DNA from: Rickettsiales bacterium
Lineage (GTDB): Bacteria > Pseudomonadota > Alphaproteobacteria > Rickettsiales > UBA3002
Reading direction: 5' to 3'
Assembly: GCA_002725445.1 (NCBI GenBank)
Contig: PBPD01000102.1
Span: 1-6,371, forward strand
Length of the DNA: 6,371 bases
Below the pieces are notes generated by a model, which saw only the letters and a program-made list of their open reading frames with translations, searched no databases and was not told where the DNA came from. Positions 1-6,358 of this stretch are shown piece by piece; position 1 is the first letter of the stretch, and each line of letters begins with the position of its first letter. Made by a program: the position numbers and the translations under genes.

Positions 1-213
1 ATCTTCAAATGTATAGGTTTCTTTCGACACCACGTCCGATGTCTCGCCCAGCGTGCGGTGAAACACCTCGCTGAACTCAAAGATCGGGGTAATAATTTCG
101 CTGTAGCCATATCCCATCGCCACATATTGCGCGAGGCCGCTCACATAGCGGTGCATGCGGGCATCGTCTGGCAGAAGATCGTGCGTTCCCCGCACTGGCT
201 GTAATTTACTCAT
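1..213 (-). CDS. hisS: Histidyl-tRNA synthetase, N-terminal 71 residues (partial at window edge)
   Basis: This is the start of histidine-tRNA ligase, the cytoplasmic class II synthetase that charges tRNA-His. The ATG lies at 213-211 and the frame stays open to base 1, so only 71 residues are present. They carry the HisRS N-terminal hallmark RGTHDLLP (residues 8-15) and class II motif 1 with its invariant proline in YSEIITPIFE (residues 37-46, P43). The conserved LGETSDVVSKETYTFED segment (residues 55-71) follows. The start is fixed by the family's N-terminus, which normally has only a few residues before the RGxxD motif. The gene begins 2 nt after the stop of the ankyrin gene and has no strong Shine-Dalgarno sequence (nearest purine run AGAAATAG), so translational coupling is likely. 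ispG-hisS proximity is common in Alphaproteobacteria. The catalytic motifs 2 and 3 and the anticodon-binding domain lie outside the window. Confidence 0.96.
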   Translation of the reverse strand, partial: MSKLQPVRGTHDLLPDDARMHRYVSGLAQYVAMGYGYSEIITPIFEFSEVFHRTLGETSDVVSKETYTFED

Positions 214-215
214 GG

Positions 216-1112
216 CTATTTCTGTATATTGCGTTGCACATTCTCAGGCATTGTTTTGCCTTGGCGTTCGTAATAGTCACGAACCATCTGTTCGAACGCC
301 ACACGCAACACCTCAGCATTGGCGTTATGCCCCAATGCACGCGCTGCATCAAGCAAAGTTTGATTCTCGTCGTTGCGGCGTGAGAGGCGTAAATTGTGAT
401 CCAGCAGCATTTGCAATGCCTGTGCGCGTTCTGGAATCTCTACCAGACGAAATGCCAGAAAATGCCCGTCTTCATCCGACACATTCACATGCGCTCCTTC
501 TGTCAGCAGAAAATAGCCTACGCCTAGCTGGTTTCGTTCCAGCGCCGCATAAAGCGGGGTAAGGCCTGACGCATCCGCTTGATTCATATCAGCATTCAAC
601 GCAACCAGCAGCTTCACAATAGGCAGATGCCCGTATTGCGCCGCCAAAAACAAGGGGGTTTCACCTGCTTGCGTTTGCGCGTTCACATCCAGCTGATGCG
701 CCGTTAGCATGCGCGCTTTCGCCGAATCGCCTCGTTTGGCAGCCATATGTAAGGGTTGCCAGTCTTGCTTGGTCGCCAGCATCGGTTTAATCCCATCCTG
801 ATCCAGCAAGAGGCGTGTTAGCTCAAGATTGCCCTTTGCAATCGCAACAAATAGTGGCGTACGCCCCATCGCGTCCTGCGCGTTAATGTCTTCTTCTCCA
901 CTGCGAATCAGTTCTTTAGCTTTGTCAGTATCGCCCTCAAAAATCACCCGATGCAGCAACGGCAAACTATCTGCCTCGCCCTGTTCTTCAAGCGCTATGG
1001 GCGCGGTAGGCCGCGCGGGGGCATCTGCTTGCTGCGTACTTTCCTCTTGCTGTGCCATAGCAGGCACGGCCAACAACATCATTACTATCGCACTAACCAG
1101 CCATCTGATCAT
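216..1112 (-). CDS. Exported ankyrin-repeat protein, function unknown
   Basis: A 298-residue protein that I recognise only by architecture. Residues 1-20 form a Sec signal peptide: a basic MIRW start, a hydrophobic core (LVSAIVMMLLAV) and an AMA cleavage site before QQEES. A polar, Ala/Pro/Gln-rich linker runs to about residue 48. About seven ankyrin repeats follow (roughly 49-80, 83-112, 117-145, 149-179, 182-212, 215-246, 248-275). Recognisable TPL and LL signatures are GRTPLFVAIAKGN, WQPLHMAAKRGD, GETPLFLAAQYGH and GLTPLYAALERN; the last two repeats are degenerate. A charged tail (VRDYYERQGK) ends the protein. The predicted location is periplasmic, where ankyrin stacks usually bind proteins, but no partner can be named. 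The ATG at 1112 is chosen because the signal peptide begins there and AAGG lies 9 nt upstream; an in-frame extension to 1301 would only bury the signal peptide. The start overlaps the ispG end by 20 nt and the TAG stop lies 2 nt before hisS. Confidence 0.88.
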   Translation of the reverse strand: MIRWLVSAIVMMLLAVPAMAQQEESTQQADAPARPTAPIALEEQGEADSLPLLHRVIFEGDTDKAKELIRSGEEDINAQDAMGRTPLFVAIAKGNLELTRLLLDQDGIKPMLATKQDWQPLHMAAKRGDSAKARMLTAHQLDVNAQTQAGETPLFLAAQYGHLPIVKLLVALNADMNQADASGLTPLYAALERNQLGVGYFLLTEGAHVNVSDEDGHFLAFRLVEIPERAQALQMLLDHNLRLSRRNDENQTLLDAARALGHNANAEVLRVAFEQMVRDYYERQGKTMPENVQRNIQK

Positions 1113-2337
1113 GCTGCCCCGCCTTTCGTGTGTAGCTACGCTCGATATACGCCTCGATACGTTCCATAAATTCTTCTGCAATCGTATCGCCACGCAGGGT
1201 AGCGGTTTTTTTGCCATCTTCAAATACCGGCGCCACAGGCGATTCGCCCGTGCCCGGCAGGCTAATGCCAATATTGGCATGTTTGCTCTCGCCCGGCCCA
1301 TTCACAATGCAGCCCATAACCGCCACATCCATGGTTTCCACCCCTTCATATTGCTCGCGCCATTGCGGCATTTGGGTGCGCAAATAGCTCTGGATACGGT
1401 CTGCCAATTCCTGAAAATAGGTGCTGGTCGTGCGCCCACATCCCGGACATGCCGTCACCAATGGCACAAAAGAACGAATGCCCATGGTTTGCAGAATTTC
1501 CTGTGCCACCACCACTTCTTGCGTGCGGTCACCGTTAGGCTCGGGCGTAAGCGATATACGTATCGTATCGCCAATGCCTTCTTGCAATAATACCGACAAC
1601 GCGGCAGTTGACGCCACAATACCCTTGCTGCCCATGCCCGCCTCAGTCAGACCCAAATGCAACGGATAGCGGCAGCGTGATGCCAGATTACGGTACACGC
1701 CTATCAAATCCTGCACGCGGCTCACCTTGCATGACAGCACAATCTTATCGGCGGCCAAACCTATCGCTTCCGCCTTTTTGGCACTTTCCAGCGCTGAGAC
1801 CACCAATGCTTCGCGCGCCACATCTTCTGCATCCATCGGCGCGTCACTCTGTGCATTTTCGTCCATCAACCGCGTCAACAATCCCTGGTCAAGACTGCCC
1901 CAATTCACGCCAATACGCACCGGCTTGTCATATTCAATGGCTTTCTCGATCATGGTGGCAAATTGCGCATCCTGCTTCTGGCCAAAGCCAACATTGCCCG
2001 GATTAATACGATACTTGCCCAATGCCTCTGCCATTGCAGGATAATCCTGCAACAGGCGGTGGCCATTATAGTGAAAATCACCCACCAGCGGCACGTTGCA
2101 GCCCAGCGCATCCAGCTGCTCGCGAATCTGCGGTATAGCCTCAGCCGATGGCTCGTTATTCACCGTCACCCGTACCACTTCCGAACCCGCATCAGCCAAC
2201 GCTTTAACCTGCGCCACCGTGCCTGCAACATCGGCCGTGTCGGTATTGGTCATAGATTGCACCATCACCGGCGCATCGCCACCTACGGCCACATCACCAA
2301 TTCGTACTTTATAGCTTTCTCTGCGGGGTAATATCAT
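1093..2337 (-). CDS. ispG: 4-hydroxy-3-methylbut-2-en-1-yl diphosphate synthase (IspG/GcpE)
   Basis: IspG catalyses the penultimate step of the MEP isoprenoid pathway. It reductively converts methylerythritol 2,4-cyclodiphosphate to HMBPP using a [4Fe-4S] cluster. The 414-residue protein has the family N-terminus (VRIGDVAVGGDAPVMVQSMT, residues 11-30) forming the start of the TIM barrel. Conserved NPGNVG (residues 112-117), RIGVNWGSLD (141-150) and LGLTEAG (228-234) blocks follow. The cluster ligands are visible as ACPGCGR (C297, C300) and MGCIVNGPGE (C343 and E350). The 42-residue gap between C300 and C343 is longer than in the E. coli enzyme, as is usual for alphaproteobacterial forms. The ATG at 2337 is chosen because homology begins immediately after it; the open frame to 2490 only runs through the coding sequence of the upstream gene. 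There is no clear Shine-Dalgarno sequence. The TAG stop overlaps the start of the ankyrin gene, indicating co-transcription. Confidence 0.97.
   Translation of the reverse strand: MILPRRESYKVRIGDVAVGGDAPVMVQSMTNTDTADVAGTVAQVKALADAGSEVVRVTVNNEPSAEAIPQIREQLDALGCNVPLVGDFHYNGHRLLQDYPAMAEALGKYRINPGNVGFGQKQDAQFATMIEKAIEYDKPVRIGVNWGSLDQGLLTRLMDENAQSDAPMDAEDVAREALVVSALESAKKAEAIGLAADKIVLSCKVSRVQDLIGVYRNLASRCRYPLHLGLTEAGMGSKGIVASTAALSVLLQEGIGDTIRISLTPEPNGDRTQEVVVAQEILQTMGIRSFVPLVTACPGCGRTTSTYFQELADRIQSYLRTQMPQWREQYEGVETMDVAVMGCIVNGPGESKHANIGISLPGTGESPVAPVFEDGKKTATLRGDTIAEEFMERIEAYIERSYTRKAGQHDQMAG
1122..1125 (-). promoter_or_regulatory. Shine-Dalgarno site for the ankyrin gene, inside the ispG coding end
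   Basis: AAGG on the minus strand, 9 nt before the ATG at 1112 and within the last codons of ispG. It supports the start that places the signal peptide at the N-terminus. Confidence 0.55.
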
Positions 2338-2343
2338 GCTGTC

Positions 2344-2349
2344 TATATA
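2344..2349 (-). promoter_or_regulatory. Possible internal -10 box (TATATA) directly before ispG
   Basis: In the 28-nt spacer between the RodZ-like gene and ispG, TATATA lies within the perfect palindrome CTATATAG (2343-2350). It ends 6 nt before the ispG ATG, so a transcript from it would begin at or next to the start codon, giving a leaderless mRNA. The spacer has no Shine-Dalgarno sequence. The best -35 candidate, TGGTAA at 16-nt spacing, is poor, so this is tentative. Confidence 0.25.
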
Positions 2350-2365
2350 GGGCGTTCTGCCGCTG

Positions 2366-2989
2366 TTACCATTCCATGATCGTTCGAGTGGGTTGTACGG
2401 TAAACGGTATGGATTGTACAGCCCTTTCGGGCACATACAGATAGCACGGCAACAGGCTTGGCGGCATTGTGGGATCCAGGCACGGCGCATTATCCTCGGT
2501 CAACCGCCAGCTGGCATCCGCCTGCATGCTCAATCGAGCGGGCACTTCGCTGACATGCGAGGTTTCAGGCGCAGCCTCATATATGAAAAAATACCACACC
2601 GCATAGACCAGCAATGCCAATATAGCTGACAGCCACAATAAGGAGCGGTCAGGCTTTTGTTCCGGCATGTCAGAACGCGGCACGAAAAAGCGACGATGCT
2701 TCGGCAGTTGCTGCAATTGGTGGTAGCGTCTTACGACCTCTTCCCCATTTAGGCCCAGATAATCGGCATAGTTATGCAAATACCCGCGAATATAGACGTC
2801 GCCCGGCAAATCCGCCAATTTCCCTTCTTCCATCGCACGGATATACTTTGAGCGAATATGCAGGGTGGCGGCTACATCTTCCACCTGCAGACCAAAATGT
2901 TCACGCACATCACGCAGATACGCGCCAATATGCTCATAATTATCGTACACATCGTAATCGGTGTGTTCATATGCAGGTTCAGCGCTCAT
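2366..2989 (-). CDS. RodZ-like membrane-anchored helix-turn-helix protein, short form
   Basis: A 207-residue bitopic membrane protein of the RodZ/HTH_25 type. After an acidic, Tyr-rich lead (residues 1-20), a helix-turn-helix domain spans about 21-90. It shows IGAYLRDVREHFGLQVEDVA, HIRSKYIRAMEEG and the family-typical LPGDVYIRGYLHNYADYLGL. A basic stretch (KHRRFFVPR) precedes a transmembrane helix at about 116-136 (SLLWLSAILALLVYAVWYFF), which gives a cytoplasmic N-terminus. The periplasmic tail is only about 70 residues. It begins like the C-terminal domain of RodZ homologues (LSMQADASWRLTED) but stops well short of a full DUF4115-type domain, and it holds two cysteines (C170, C182). RodZ links MreB to the cell-wall elongation machinery; proteins of this type commonly sit just upstream of ispG in Proteobacteria. 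The start is 2 nt after the ptsP stop, with GGA or GGAG 12-16 nt upstream, so coupling to ptsP is likely. Whether it performs true RodZ function is inference. Confidence 0.85.
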   Translation of the reverse strand: MSAEPAYEHTDYDVYDNYEHIGAYLRDVREHFGLQVEDVAATLHIRSKYIRAMEEGKLADLPGDVYIRGYLHNYADYLGLNGEEVVRRYHQLQQLPKHRRFFVPRSDMPEQKPDRSLLWLSAILALLVYAVWYFFIYEAAPETSHVSEVPARLSMQADASWRLTEDNAPCLDPTMPPSLLPCYLYVPERAVQSIPFTVQPTRTIMEW

Positions 2990-2991
2990 AG

Positions 2992-5286
2992 CTATTCTAT
3001 ATCCACTCCGTGATCACGGGCAAATTGTTCTAATTGATTGCGAATGGAATGATCGGACAGACTACGTAAATACTCCATATACTCGCTCAGTTCTTTCACA
3101 TTGAGGCTGCGGATCATAGCCTTCACCGGACCAACAGCCGGCGGTGGCACCGAAATACACCGAACACCACAACCAAGCAAGGCCATTGCTTCAATAGGTT
3201 TATTCGCCATATCGCCGCAGAAACCTACATCCACTTCAGCTTCGGTGCAACGCTCTACTATCTCGCTCACGATATTCATCACCACAGGCGACAAACGATC
3301 ATAGCGGCTCGACATGCGCGCAGAACCGCGGTCGCATGCAAACAGAAATTGCAGCAGATCGTTACTGCCAATGGACACAAAATCCACACGTTTGAGCAAT
3401 GCAGGCAATTGATACAGCAATGACGGAATCTCAAGCATGCTGCCTACCTTTACTGATTTCGGCAGCACCTGCCCTTCGACTTTAGCACGCTCTAACTCGC
3501 GGTCAAACAGTGCCTTGGTCGCATCGAACTCCGATACTTCCGCAATAAACGGAAACATCACATGCAATTCCTGCCCCGCAGCCGCACGAATCAACCCACG
3601 AAACTGACGGCGCAGAATAACGGGTCTGTCCAGCCCGATGCGCGTAGCACGCCAGCCCATAGCGGGATTTTCTTCCGCGCCGATTTTCACATACGGCACC
3701 TGCTTGTCGCCGCCAATGTCAAAACTGCGGAATATCACGCGCTTGCCTTTAGCATGGCGCAATACCTCGCCGTAAATCTTCTTTTGCTCCTCAACATCAG
3801 GAATGTCAGAACTGGCCAGATACGGCAATTCCGTACGGTATAATCCCACCCCATCCACATCGGGACGGTCAAGCTGATTGGCGTCCAGATACAGGCCGAT
3901 ATTCAAATTGAGTGAAATCGTATGCCCGTCACGCGTAACCGCAGGTAAGTCGCGCGAGGCCGCATAACGTGCATCACGGGCGCGGCGATGTTCAATATGT
4001 TCATCAATCGCCTGCTCGACATCTTCCGGTGGACGAATATAGACTTCGCCATGATCACCATCCACAATCGCCATATCGCCACTTTGCACCAGGCTGCTTA
4101 CCTCCTGCACCCCGCCCACCATCGGAATATCCATCATGCGGGCGATAATCGCGATATGCGAGCTGGCTGAGCCTTCCTCCACAATCACGCCTTTCAGCTT
4201 CTCATGGTCATATTCCAGCAATTCCGCAGGCCCAAGCGAACGGGCGATCAGAATAAATTGTTCGGGCAGCTCTGTCTGCGCTGCCGTGCTCGTTTTGCCT
4301 GCTAAATGGTATAACAGCCGCAACGACAGATCATCCAGATCCTGAATACGCTCTTTGATATACAGACTCGATTGCTTGGCCATGCGGGCATGCATCTGCT
4401 CCTGCACTTTTTTCACCGCCGCCTCCGCGGTCAGGCCACTGCGAATCGCCTCATTCATATTGTCGAGCCAGCCCTTATCCTGCGTGAACATACGGTAGGT
4501 TTCCATAATCTCACGCTTGGTATCGTTATTGGCTACTGCGCTACGCTCCAGCAACGCATCGACCGAAGCCTGCAACTCTACAATCGCGCGGCTTAAGCGC
4601 AATTCTTCGGCATCAGGATCATCGGCTACCAGCTTATCAATATCGATACGCGGGCGATGCAACACCGCCACCGCTTTCGCTAATCCTGCCGACAGTTTCG
4701 CGCCTGTATAATATTGCGACAGCAGAAGCTCGTCTTTTTTACCGGTGATTTCATTCAGATCCACCAGCTGGTTCGACACTGCCATTTCCGCTAACACCAT
4801 GGCCACGGTTTGCAATATCTCGATCTGTTCGTCAGAATAAATTTTTGCATCCGTACTCTGCACCACCAACACGCCAATCACTTTATGGCTATACAGAATC
4901 GGCACACCTACAAAAGAACTGAACTGCTCTTCGCCTGTCTCAGGGCGGAATGCAAATTTTTCATGGCTCTGTGCATCAGCAAGATTCAGCGGCTGCGCCA
5001 TTGCCGCGACTTCGCCCACCAGCCCTTCACCCGATTCCAGCTTGGTGGCATGCACGGCTTCTTTGTGCAGCCCTTCGCTCGCGGCCAGCTCAAAAATGTC
5101 GCCGCCACGCGCCAGATAAATAGAACATACTTGGGATTGCAGCCCCCAGGCGATAACGCGCACCAACTTATCCAGCCGCGTCTGAGGACGCGCGGCTGTG
5201 TTCATCACATCGCGCACTTTACGCAATAGCGCAAGCGGGGTAACGGATTTTACCGCTTCAAGCCGGGGCACACTTGCCGATCTCAT
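2992..5286 (-). CDS. ptsP: Phosphoenolpyruvate-protein phosphotransferase PtsP (enzyme I-Ntr)
   Basis: Enzyme I of the nitrogen-related PTS autophosphorylates from PEP and passes the phosphate to NPr (PtsO) and then EIIA-Ntr (PtsN), a regulatory chain without sugar transport. The 764 residues match the family's usual length. A GAF sensor domain lies at about 36-175 and the EI N-terminal/NPr-binding helical domain at about 190-335. The swivelling phosphohistidine domain (about 340-415) carries the acceptor in GSASSHIAIIAR, H377. The PEP-binding TIM barrel is at about 440-735, with GLYRTELPYL (R484), RSFDIGGDKQVPY (R520), NPAMGWRATRI, GSMLEIPS (E619), SIGSNDLLQF (N642, D643) and the catalytic cysteine in GFCGDMA (C690). 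All active-site residues I can check are present, so it should be functional. ATG 5286 is chosen because the N-terminus resembles alphaproteobacterial PtsP (LLRKVRDVMN before the GAF); no good Shine-Dalgarno sequence is visible. The TAG stop is 2 nt before the RodZ-like gene. Confidence 0.97.
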   Translation of the reverse strand: MRSASVPRLEAVKSVTPLALLRKVRDVMNTAARPQTRLDKLVRVIAWGLQSQVCSIYLARGGDIFELAASEGLHKEAVHATKLESGEGLVGEVAAMAQPLNLADAQSHEKFAFRPETGEEQFSSFVGVPILYSHKVIGVLVVQSTDAKIYSDEQIEILQTVAMVLAEMAVSNQLVDLNEITGKKDELLLSQYYTGAKLSAGLAKAVAVLHRPRIDIDKLVADDPDAEELRLSRAIVELQASVDALLERSAVANNDTKREIMETYRMFTQDKGWLDNMNEAIRSGLTAEAAVKKVQEQMHARMAKQSSLYIKERIQDLDDLSLRLLYHLAGKTSTAAQTELPEQFILIARSLGPAELLEYDHEKLKGVIVEEGSASSHIAIIARMMDIPMVGGVQEVSSLVQSGDMAIVDGDHGEVYIRPPEDVEQAIDEHIEHRRARDARYAASRDLPAVTRDGHTISLNLNIGLYLDANQLDRPDVDGVGLYRTELPYLASSDIPDVEEQKKIYGEVLRHAKGKRVIFRSFDIGGDKQVPYVKIGAEENPAMGWRATRIGLDRPVILRRQFRGLIRAAAGQELHVMFPFIAEVSEFDATKALFDRELERAKVEGQVLPKSVKVGSMLEIPSLLYQLPALLKRVDFVSIGSNDLLQFLFACDRGSARMSSRYDRLSPVVMNIVSEIVERCTEAEVDVGFCGDMANKPIEAMALLGCGVRCISVPPPAVGPVKAMIRSLNVKELSEYMEYLRSLSDHSIRNQLEQFARDHGVDIE

Positions 5287-5323
5287 ACTGAGTTATGGTT
5301 GCTCAATTTATGTAAAACGCGCA
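5287..5323. other. 37-nt spacer between the flavoprotein gene and ptsP
   Basis: I see no hairpin followed by a T-run, no convincing promoter hexamers and no clear Shine-Dalgarno sequence for ptsP. A TTTACA (minus strand) is present but has no -10 box at proper spacing. The simplest reading is read-through transcription from the upstream gene. Confidence 0.5.
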
Positions 5324-6331
5324 TTAGCCGCGCGCTTCAATATATTGTGCCGCTTGTGCCACCAGTTCGTCAACTATTTCCTTTGCGCTCTGCACGCTCT
5401 GCACCATGCCGACACTCTGCCCCGCCATTACCGAGCCATTCTCCACATCGCCGTCAATCACGGCTTTGCGCAAAGCGCCCGCCCAGAAATGTTCAATCTC
5501 CAGCTGCGCATCCTGCTTACTTAACGCACCGTTATGCACTTTGTTGACCGTTTCACGTTGAAAACGCATGAACTCTTCTGTGGCTTTATTTTCGATGGCA
5601 CGCACCGGAATAACGGGAAAATCGGGATGATACTGCACCGAAGGCACCGCATTGCGTGCCGAGGATTTGATGAATAATCGCTTGAAATTATCATGCGCAA
5701 TCGATTCTGACGCACACACAAACCGTGTGCCCAGCTGTACGCCAGATGCGCCCATCTCCAGATAAGACACGATTGATTCGCCGCGACCAATGCCGCCTGC
5801 CACAAACACCGGCACTTCTTTAATGACGGGCAAAATTTCCTGCGCCAACACAGCGGTCGATACGGGGCCGATATGGCCACCCGCTTCCGAACCTTCAATA
5901 ATCAGCGCATCCACACCCATCTTAATCAGCTTCTTACCAATGGCGACTGTAGGCGCAAAGCCCAGCACCTTCGCACCGCCTTGTTTTATTTTCGCCACCG
6001 TTACCGAGCGCGGAATGCCGCCCGCCAATACCACATGCGATACCGCATTGGCCGTACACACATCTATCAACTCATCCAGTTGCGGATGCATCAATATCAG
6101 ATTCACGCCAAATGGCTTATCCGTCATGGCCTGCGTGGCTTTAATTTCTTCGTCCAGCAAATGCGGTGGCATTGAGCTGGCCGCAATCACGCCAAACGCA
6201 CCGGCATTAGACAGAGCCGACACCAGATTACGCTCGCTCACCCAGCTCATGGCGCCGCCCATCATAGCATGCTCTGTGCCGAGCAGGTCACAGCCGCGCT
6301 GCCATAAAGCCGATAAAGCGGAATTCGTCAC
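5324..6331 (-). CDS. FMN-dependent TIM-barrel oxidoreductase, nitronate monooxygenase / FabK (enoyl-ACP reductase II) family
   Basis: A 335-residue cytoplasmic flavoprotein of the 2-nitropropane dioxygenase superfamily. Visible blocks are MGGAMSW (residues 24-30), SNAGAFGVIA (41-50), TDKPFGVNLIL (70-80), EGSEAGGHIGP with the superfamily's conserved histidine H153 (146-156), VAGGIGRGESI (177-187, flavin phosphate loop) and LGTRFV (200-205). The C-terminal blocks PVRAIENKAT (242-251) and GDVENGSVMAGQ (294-305) closely resemble FabK as I remember it. Members of this family are usually annotated as nitronate monooxygenase, which oxidises toxic alkyl nitronates; FabK instead reduces enoyl-ACP in fatty acid synthesis. 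The sequence alone does not decide between these, so I give no symbol. The start is GTG (6331-6329), chosen because AAGGA lies 7 nt upstream and no ATG occurs until residue 23, which is inside the conserved region. The TAA stop lies 37 nt before ptsP with no terminator, so the gene is probably first in the operon. Confidence 0.92.
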   Translation of the reverse strand: MTNSALSALWQRGCDLLGTEHAMMGGAMSWVSERNLVSALSNAGAFGVIAASSMPPHLLDEEIKATQAMTDKPFGVNLILMHPQLDELIDVCTANAVSHVVLAGGIPRSVTVAKIKQGGAKVLGFAPTVAIGKKLIKMGVDALIIEGSEAGGHIGPVSTAVLAQEILPVIKEVPVFVAGGIGRGESIVSYLEMGASGVQLGTRFVCASESIAHDNFKRLFIKSSARNAVPSVQYHPDFPVIPVRAIENKATEEFMRFQRETVNKVHNGALSKQDAQLEIEHFWAGALRKAVIDGDVENGSVMAGQSVGMVQSVQSAKEIVDELVAQAAQYIEARG

Positions 6332-6338
6332 AAAATAA

Positions 6339-6343
6339 TCCTT
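6339..6343 (-). promoter_or_regulatory. Shine-Dalgarno site for the GTG-initiated flavoprotein gene
   Basis: AAGGA on the minus strand, 7 nt before the GTG at 6331-6329. It is the best ribosome binding site in the window and decides the non-ATG start. The other genes here rely on weak sites and close coupling. Confidence 0.75.
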
Positions 6344-6358
6344 ACTGTTTGCATGCTA

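Noticed and set aside
155..562. 135-residue plus-strand open frame crossing the hisS-ankyrin junction
   Set aside because: It is antisense to two genes and has no domain or credible ribosome site.
1113..1301. N-terminal extension of the ankyrin protein by 63 residues
   Set aside because: It overlaps the ispG C-terminal coding region, is basic and unconserved in appearance, and would hide a clear Sec signal peptide starting at 1112.
829..1590. 253-residue plus-strand open frame opposite the ankyrin and ispG genes
   Set aside because: It lies antisense to two well-supported genes, crosses their junction, has Cys/His/Arg-rich low-quality composition and shows no domain. It is a shadow frame.
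2338..2490. N-terminal extension of IspG by 51 residues
   Set aside because: The extension is Cys/Arg/Tyr-rich, unlike IspG, and lies mostly within the RodZ-like coding sequence. IspG homology begins right after the ATG at 2337.
2366..2520. Possible frameshift truncating the RodZ-like protein
   Set aside because: Only 28 nt separate its stop from ispG, and the overlapping frame I could read there gives a Cys/Arg-rich sequence unlike a RodZ C-terminal domain. The protein appears genuinely short, though comparison with relatives is needed.
5521..5898. 125-residue minus-strand frame inside the flavoprotein gene
   Set aside because: It is a shifted frame of the same gene. The correct frame is open and conserved throughout, so this is not evidence of a frameshift.
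5790..6338. 182-residue plus-strand open frame opposite the flavoprotein gene
   Set aside because: It is antisense to a conserved enzyme and shows no recognisable family or ribosome site. The Ala/Pro/Thr-rich product is what the reverse complement of this coding sequence would give.
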